From the NCBI GenBank assembly GCA_050633205.1, contig JBOEGA010000103.1:1-25091 (forward strand): a DNA stretch of 25,091 nucleotides, written 5' to 3'. A model generated the notes under the pieces. It made no database searches and was not told the DNA's origin. It was given only the letters and a program-made list of their open reading frames with translations. The position numbers were made by a program, and so were the translations under genes. Source of the DNA: CBDHHC01 sp050633205. Its GTDB lineage: Bacteria; Pseudomonadota; Alphaproteobacteria; Rhizobiales; CBDHHC01. This document shows positions 21,021 to 25,091 of this stretch, piece after piece. Numbering within the stretch: position 1 is the first letter of the stretch; every line of letters starts with the position of its first letter.

Positions 21021-22586
21021 TTAGCTTTCCGTATCTTCACCCAGTTCTGTATTCCAGTTCACGCTGTACAGGTCAAACCGTCTGTCTTTAAGGTTCTGGA
21101 CAGTACCCGAGTTGCGGCTGATAACAAGCTGGTCCAGCGTAAGATCCGCAAAGATGATCGTTTCTGTATTTGTATCTGCAATCGCAGCAATGCCATCTCT
21201 TGCAAACGGAAAATCGCACGGCGTATATATCCCGCTTTCCGCATAGTGAACATCCATATTCTCAACATCAGGCAGATTGCCGACAACACCACTGGTCACA
21301 ACATACATCTGGTTTTCAATTGCCCGTGCCTGACAGCAATATTTAACCCGCAGAAACCCCTGACGCTCATCAGTACAAAACGGAACAAATAGTATTTTAA
21401 CACCCTGGTCAGCAAGATAGCGCGCAGGCTCCGGGAATTCAGAATCATAACAGACAAGAACCCCGATTGACCCGCAGTCAGTCTGAATAGGTTTTAACTG
21501 ATTCCCGCCTTTGATATTCCACCAGTAACGCTCATTGGGAGTAGGGTGCAGCTTGGCCTGAGTATGGACCTGACCACTGCGCAGAAAAATATAGGCATGA
21601 TTTTCAACCGATCCATCTGGCATACCTGTCGGGTGAGTACCACCGATAATATTGATATTATAAGACACAGAAAGGTTCTGCATAAAAGCTATGAACTTTT
21701 CTGTATACTGGGTAATCTTTTCGATAGATTCCTGCGGCGACAGTCTTTGCGTTTCTATTGAAAGCAGGGAGATTGTAAACAGCTCCGGAAACAACACAAA
21801 GTCTGCCCGGTAATCGGCTGCAATATCAACAAAATACTCAACCTGTTCTGCAAATTGCTGGAACGAAGTAACCTTGCGCACCTGATATTGCACAGAAGCA
21901 ATTCTTACCGAATTGGGAACGCGCCCCCTCTGGGTTGGTTGCTTTTGCGCATTAAGCTCAATCGCCGGGTTGCGCCACAACATATGCGTTGCATATCCCA
22001 TGGATTCAGCATCACTGGATATATAGTTTTTGAGTAACCCGATAATCTCGAAATCATTCCTGAGTTGAAAATTGATAACCGGATCTTTAATCTGCCCTTC
22101 CTGCACCTGCTCGATATAGTTTTCGGCAGTTTCAGCAATTTTTATCTTCCGTGCAAGGTTCGGCATACGGCCACCAAAAACAATACCTCTCAGCTCCAGA
22201 TCAGCACACAACGTCTTTCTGGCATCATAAAGCCGTTGGCCAATGCGCAATCCACGATATTTCTTGTCAACACAGACCTCCATCCCGTAAAGATAATCAC
22301 CATCAGGATCATGTCTGGAGGCAAAACCATATCCGGTAATCTGCTGCCAGTTATGCGGCTTAAGTGCTATCTCGCCCGAAATAATAAATGTAGCGCAATG
22401 GCCAACAATCTCACCGTTATATTCAGCCACAAACTGCCCTTCAGGGAAGGCCGAAATCTGTCCAAGCACCATATCTTCCCGAATAGCCATATCACGCCCG
22501 TAAATCCTGACACTGAGCCTGACAATACCCGCAGCATCACTATGAACAGCAGGCCGCACTTCGAGGTTAATTTCTTTCGTTTCCAT
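21021..22586 (-). CDS. Bifunctional GNAT acetyltransferase / carbon-nitrogen hydrolase (nitrilase superfamily)
   Basis: A 521-residue fusion. The N-terminal GNAT domain (about 5-200) has VAEYNGEIVGHCATF, the strand YLYGMEVCVDKKYRG and the acetyl-CoA loop RGLRIGQRLYDAR, in which one of the usual glycines is Arg114. The C-terminal nitrilase domain (about 225-510) has the full triad: Glu268 in LFPELF, Lys345 in AKLHPTPNE and Cys379 in VLVCYDSEFPE. It hydrolyses an amide or nitrile; the linked acetyltransferase may act on the product or the substrate. This fusion is known in many bacteria without an assigned substrate. Monocistronic, with no clear Shine-Dalgarno site before ATG 22586. Confidence 0.9.
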   Translation of the reverse strand: METKEINLEVRPAVHSDAAGIVRLSVRIYGRDMAIREDMVLGQISAFPEGQFVAEYNGEIVGHCATFIISGEIALKPHNWQQITGYGFASRHDPDGDYLYGMEVCVDKKYRGLRIGQRLYDARKTLCADLELRGIVFGGRMPNLARKIKIAETAENYIEQVQEGQIKDPVINFQLRNDFEIIGLLKNYISSDAESMGYATHMLWRNPAIELNAQKQPTQRGRVPNSVRIASVQYQVRKVTSFQQFAEQVEYFVDIAADYRADFVLFPELFTISLLSIETQRLSPQESIEKITQYTEKFIAFMQNLSVSYNINIIGGTHPTGMPDGSVENHAYIFLRSGQVHTQAKLHPTPNERYWWNIKGGNQLKPIQTDCGSIGVLVCYDSEFPEPARYLADQGVKILFVPFCTDERQGFLRVKYCCQARAIENQMYVVTSGVVGNLPDVENMDVHYAESGIYTPCDFPFARDGIAAIADTNTETIIFADLTLDQLVISRNSGTVQNLKDRRFDLYSVNWNTELGEDTES

Positions 22587-22735
22587 GATAACACCGATAA
22601 AATGAGGGCATGACTATGCCCGACAAAGCAATCTCTCATTATCACATTTGCAGCGCTATACAATCATTTACTTGAAGGTGTGGGGACTATTGTAAAAATG
22701 TATTAAAAATAAAGGAATTAGCCGGATTTTTTTGA

Positions 22736-22766
22736 GAAGGCCCCCTCTAAAGAAGAGGGAACCTTC
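22736..22766 (-). other. Hairpin after the outer-membrane protein gene
   Basis: GAAGG (22736-22740) pairs with CCTTC (22762-22766) and CCCTCT (22743-22748) with AGAGGG (22754-22759), with a 2x2 mismatch between. It lies 19 nt past the stop of the minus-strand gene. On that strand an A-run, not a U-run, follows, so it is not a standard terminator; it may protect the 3' end. Confidence 0.5.
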
Positions 22767-22784
22767 CGGGCAGGAAAAGCTATC

Positions 22785-23525
22785 TTAGAAGTGGTAGCTA
22801 ACTCCAACTTTGGCAGTTGTTACGTCAATGTCGGTTTTTACATCCCGTTCTTCTAAGTCAAACATATAATGAAGAACCTCACCACGCAGACTTGTGTTTT
22901 GCCAGAGCTTATATTCAAGACCACCACCAACAACGAGGCCCGTCAGGCTCTTACTCAAACTATCAGAGTCTGAGAAAAAAACCTCGCCGTTGACAGATTC
23001 TACTTCATCTGAAGAGATATTAAATTCTGTGAATGCAACACCCGCAGTAGCGTATACAAGTGATTTATTACCTGCGACACCAATACGTCCCCTTAAGCTC
23101 GCAAGATACTCCAGGTTTACTGATTCTTTCTCACTATAATCAAATGTATCTTGACCGACTGTAATTCTTTCCTCTTCTCTGGCAGAAAGCTCGGAATTTA
23201 GAAAACTAATGTCACCTTCAATACCAAAGACAACCTTACCTTTTTGAATATTATATCCGATATGCACACCACCGGTTATAGTGTCAGAATCATTAGACGT
23301 TTTCCTGAAGCCAGTTGCATTGCTAAACTCTTTTACGTTATCAAAGGCGTCTTCTATTATGCCAAAGTCCGCAAAAGCACCACCAATAGAGCCACCTGCA
23401 TATAAGCCGCTCCAGAGCGAAGGTCTGTATTCTTTTACGTCCCCTCCCGCATAGGAATTGGTAGATGATCCAGCCACTGTCGCCAGCATCATAGCTCCAA
23501 ATAACATTATTTTTCTTGTTGTCAT
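22785..23525 (-). CDS. Outer-membrane beta-barrel protein (porin-like, OmpA-type 8-strand barrel)
   Basis: A 246-residue exported protein. The signal peptide ends near TNSYAGG. The first strand reads WSGLYAGGSIGGAFADFG, the opening typical of alphaproteobacterial Omp25/31-like barrels. Alternating strands follow (TGGVHIGYNIQKGKVVFGIEGDISFL, YLASLRGRIGVAGNKSLVYATAGVAF, TGLVVGGGLEYKLWQNTSLRGEVLHY) and the protein ends in VGVSYHF with terminal Phe for BAM recognition. Function is structural or pore-forming, not defined. AAGG lies nine bases before the ATG. The 426-bp upstream region is rich in TTGCA motifs that could regulate it. Confidence 0.9.
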   Translation of the reverse strand: MTTRKIMLFGAMMLATVAGSSTNSYAGGDVKEYRPSLWSGLYAGGSIGGAFADFGIIEDAFDNVKEFSNATGFRKTSNDSDTITGGVHIGYNIQKGKVVFGIEGDISFLNSELSAREEERITVGQDTFDYSEKESVNLEYLASLRGRIGVAGNKSLVYATAGVAFTEFNISSDEVESVNGEVFFSDSDSLSKSLTGLVVGGGLEYKLWQNTSLRGEVLHYMFDLEERDVKTDIDVTTAKVGVSYHF

Positions 23526-23951
23526 AATTAATAACCTTTTACTTTAATGTAGAAGTCATTAGTTATTGAAAAGCAGATATAAAACAACAAGAAAGAGTAT
23601 TTTATTTTATGTAAAAAATATCAGAGATTTCAATGTTTTTGCGGAATAAATTCTGTGCAATATTATTGTAAATCAATGGGTTAATGATGTTGCACTTGAT
23701 ATTGTTTTAAAAGATAGGGTGTGCCTTTTAAAATACACTGCCATTGCAACTTTCAAAGATTTTTTCGATGTTTTCATAATGTTGCAAAGGTATCTAATAG
23801 GGTGATATCTGACTATCTGTACTAGACATTTTAGAGAAGTTTATAAAATTGCAATTGCAAAGAAAGATGCAATTGCAATCAAGATAATGTGAGCTATAAT
23901 TGATAGTGAGTGCTGTTGTAGAGTGTTAAAGTTGTCCTGCAAGGTGGTGCA
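23526..23951. other. Long AT-rich intergenic region with repeated TTGCAA motifs
   Basis: No gene found. It holds an inverted repeat TTTTAAAAG (23705-23713)/CTTTTAAAA (23725-23733), and several TTGCA-like sites near 23655, 23690, 23744 and 23781. It also holds two tight copies of TGCAATTGCA at 23850-23859 and 23868-23877. Likely contains the promoter and operators of the outer-membrane protein gene, and the 3' end of the HEAT-repeat transcript. Confidence 0.55.
23849..23878. promoter_or_regulatory. Paired CAATTG palindromes, possible operator
   Basis: TTGCAATTGCAA (23849-23860) is a perfect 12-bp palindrome. TGCAATTGCA (23868-23877) repeats its core 18 bp further on. Two palindromes at nearly two helical turns suggest a cooperative binding site for a dimeric regulator. 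No regulator gene is adjacent. Confidence 0.4.
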
Positions 23952-24692
23952 CTACTTCACAGGTTTCATACCTTCAGTGCTGAACGTATTGGCTAAGTCT
24001 GCAGCTTCAAAGTCCTTGATTGCTTTTTTAATCTCGGGAGTTTTAATTGCGAATTGTTTAAGCCTTCTGGCTGCTCTCTCGGCTCGCCCCAGGTCTTTAC
24101 TTCGGGCCATTCGCACGAAAATGTCTTTAATTCTGGGATCCGGGATTCCATTATGAAATAACTTTTCCGCAGCATCAAACTGCCTGGCCTTATCAGGACT
24201 GCTTAGAAGTTTCTTGTCCTCATTCACTTGGTTTATGATTTCTTTGTTACCAAGAAATATAGCTGCAGCAGTTTTGATCGCATGACTTTTGTGAGACAAG
24301 GCTTCAGTTAAATTGGCTTTGATTTTAGGGTTTGATACCTGAAGTTTGGCTAGGGAAAGTGTTGCCTGTATCCTCACTTCCTGGTGCTCATCATTTAAGG
24401 CTTTCAAAAGAGGTCCAACAACTTCTTCTTTTTTATATCTGGCAAGTATATTTGCCGCGTAGGCTCGCATGTAAAATTCCTGATGGCTCTTCAGGTGTTT
24501 GATAAGAATAGGAGTATCAGCAGGGTTATATCTTCCACTCATGACGCGCATAGTATCAAATGTCACAAGAGAGGAGGATTTGTTTGCATACGTAGTATTG
24601 ATTGGAGTGCTAAAGCAGATAACCGCCAGCATAATCTTTGCTATCGTGAGAAAATTGTACGTATGGGGAGTGTTTTTATCAGTATTCATCAT
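23952..24692 (-). CDS. Exported HEAT-repeat protein
   Basis: A 246-residue protein with a long basic N-terminus and a hydrophobic signal segment (about 14-36, ending TYANK). The mature part is alpha-helical. At least three HEAT-like units can be seen: PILIKHLKSHQEFYMRAYAANILARYK, VVGPLLKALNDEHQEVRIQATLSLAKL and IKANLTEALSHKSHAIKTAAAIFLGNK. Two weaker units follow toward residue 225. Such periplasmic HEAT proteins act as scaffolds; the partner is unknown. ATG 24692 or 24689; no good Shine-Dalgarno site. Isolated gene with long spacers on both sides. Confidence 0.78.
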   Translation of the reverse strand: MMNTDKNTPHTYNFLTIAKIMLAVICFSTPINTTYANKSSSLVTFDTMRVMSGRYNPADTPILIKHLKSHQEFYMRAYAANILARYKKEEVVGPLLKALNDEHQEVRIQATLSLAKLQVSNPKIKANLTEALSHKSHAIKTAAAIFLGNKEIINQVNEDKKLLSSPDKARQFDAAEKLFHNGIPDPRIKDIFVRMARSKDLGRAERAARRLKQFAIKTPEIKKAIKDFEAADLANTFSTEGMKPVK

Positions 24693-25091
24693 AAGTTGCT
24701 ATCGCTATTATTGTTTTAACTGGGTATGTGAAGTATTTTTGATTGGTGTTTATTTTGTGACGCAAATAGATGAACTAAAGTTGAGTGATTTATAGTGCAA
24801 TTGGAAGGGGGTGTTCGGATAATCAGTAAGAGAATTTTATTTTGAGGTATATCCCTCATTGATAGCCTGATAAGGCAATATCATACTGCCGAAAGTTCCC
24901 GCAATTCACTACAACCAGTGTTTACTGGGTCCCACAGTTTTTTCAGGAGATGGTTGCGTATGATACTGATAGGCAAGGGCCTGAAAAATTGTGGGATGAC
25001 ACAAGATGAGAATTATAAATAAATACAAATGCGTCATAGCAAAATGATAACGTCTCAAGCTCTAAAGCACCCACCCAGTGTCATGTATGGA
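24693..25091. other. Gene-free end of the window with inverted repeats
   Basis: No convincing coding region in these 399 bp. The part up to about 24850 is AT-rich and probably holds the HEAT gene promoter. The rest contains a short hairpin CCAGT-GTTT-ACTGG (24915-24928) and a longer inverted repeat described separately. Confidence 0.5.
24930..24996. repeat. Long-armed inverted repeat
   Basis: TCCCACAGTTTTTTCAGG (24930-24947) is matched in inverse by CCTGAAAAATTGTGGGA (24980-24996), 16 of 17 positions with one inserted base, spacer 32 nt. It abuts the hairpin at 24915-24928. Candidates: structured RNA, terminator of a gene beyond the window, or a small mobile palindrome. Confidence 0.65.

Noticed and set aside
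22065..22613. Open frame of 182 codons on the plus strand
   Set aside because: Antisense to the GNAT domain of the fusion gene, with no recognisable domain; long because of the codon use of the opposite strand.
22736..22766. Rho-independent terminator for the outer-membrane protein gene
   Set aside because: The stem is good, but on the minus strand it is followed by A residues; recorded as a hairpin only.
24499..24795. Open frame of 98 codons on the plus strand, hydrophobic
   Set aside because: Mostly antisense to the HEAT-repeat gene and its signal peptide, which explains the hydrophobicity.

Overview
The window looks like a chromosomal segment of a Gram-negative bacterium, most likely an alphaproteobacterium of moderate to low GC. 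This is inferred from the PmtA-like phospholipid methyltransferase, type V autotransporters, outer-membrane beta-barrels, an ECF41-type sigma factor and an OmpR/EnvZ-like two-component pair; the order cannot be fixed. There is no rRNA, tRNA, CRISPR array, intact insertion sequence or prophage. Two runs of N (534-552 and 832-894) are assembly gaps. The first sits inside a gene and makes it look frameshifted.

Left part (1-6900): a methyltransferase interrupted by the gap; a GDSL esterase autotransporter; a translationally coupled pair (NAD(P)-binding SDR/DoxX-like protein, then a DUF2269 membrane protein); a 409-bp divergent intergenic region packed with hairpins whose loops are mutually complementary; a secreted redoxin with a clear terminator; and two small secreted proteins, one Cys-rich and one built from an exact 27-residue repeat.

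Middle (6900-14400): a response regulator/histidine kinase operon preceded by a 10-bp-period direct repeat that resembles an OmpR box. Next is a visibly AT-richer block on the minus strand, a four-gene operon of a DUF6338-type membrane protein, a 56-residue basic Pro/Lys-rich peptide, a ClpP-fold 'SDH' serine proteinase and a 72-residue partner. This is my best candidate for an undescribed system. After it come a hotdog thioesterase, a mini-TPR secreted protein and an Old Yellow Enzyme/nitroreductase pair.

Right part (14400-25091): a small RTX-like protein made of two copies of one unit; a relic of an ECF41 sigma gene; a second GDSL autotransporter divergent from an AraC-type regulator; a second hotdog thioesterase; an operon of a cytochrome-b-like membrane protein and an intact ECF41 sigma factor, preceded by a perfect match to the ECF41 promoter as I remember it (TGTCACA-N16-CGTC); a small three-helix membrane protein; a GNAT-nitrilase fusion; an outer-membrane beta-barrel; and a secreted HEAT-repeat protein. 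The last about 400 bp hold no gene but contain a long inverted repeat.

The overall theme is cell envelope and stress: secreted esterases, redox enzymes, small periplasmic proteins and three separate regulators.
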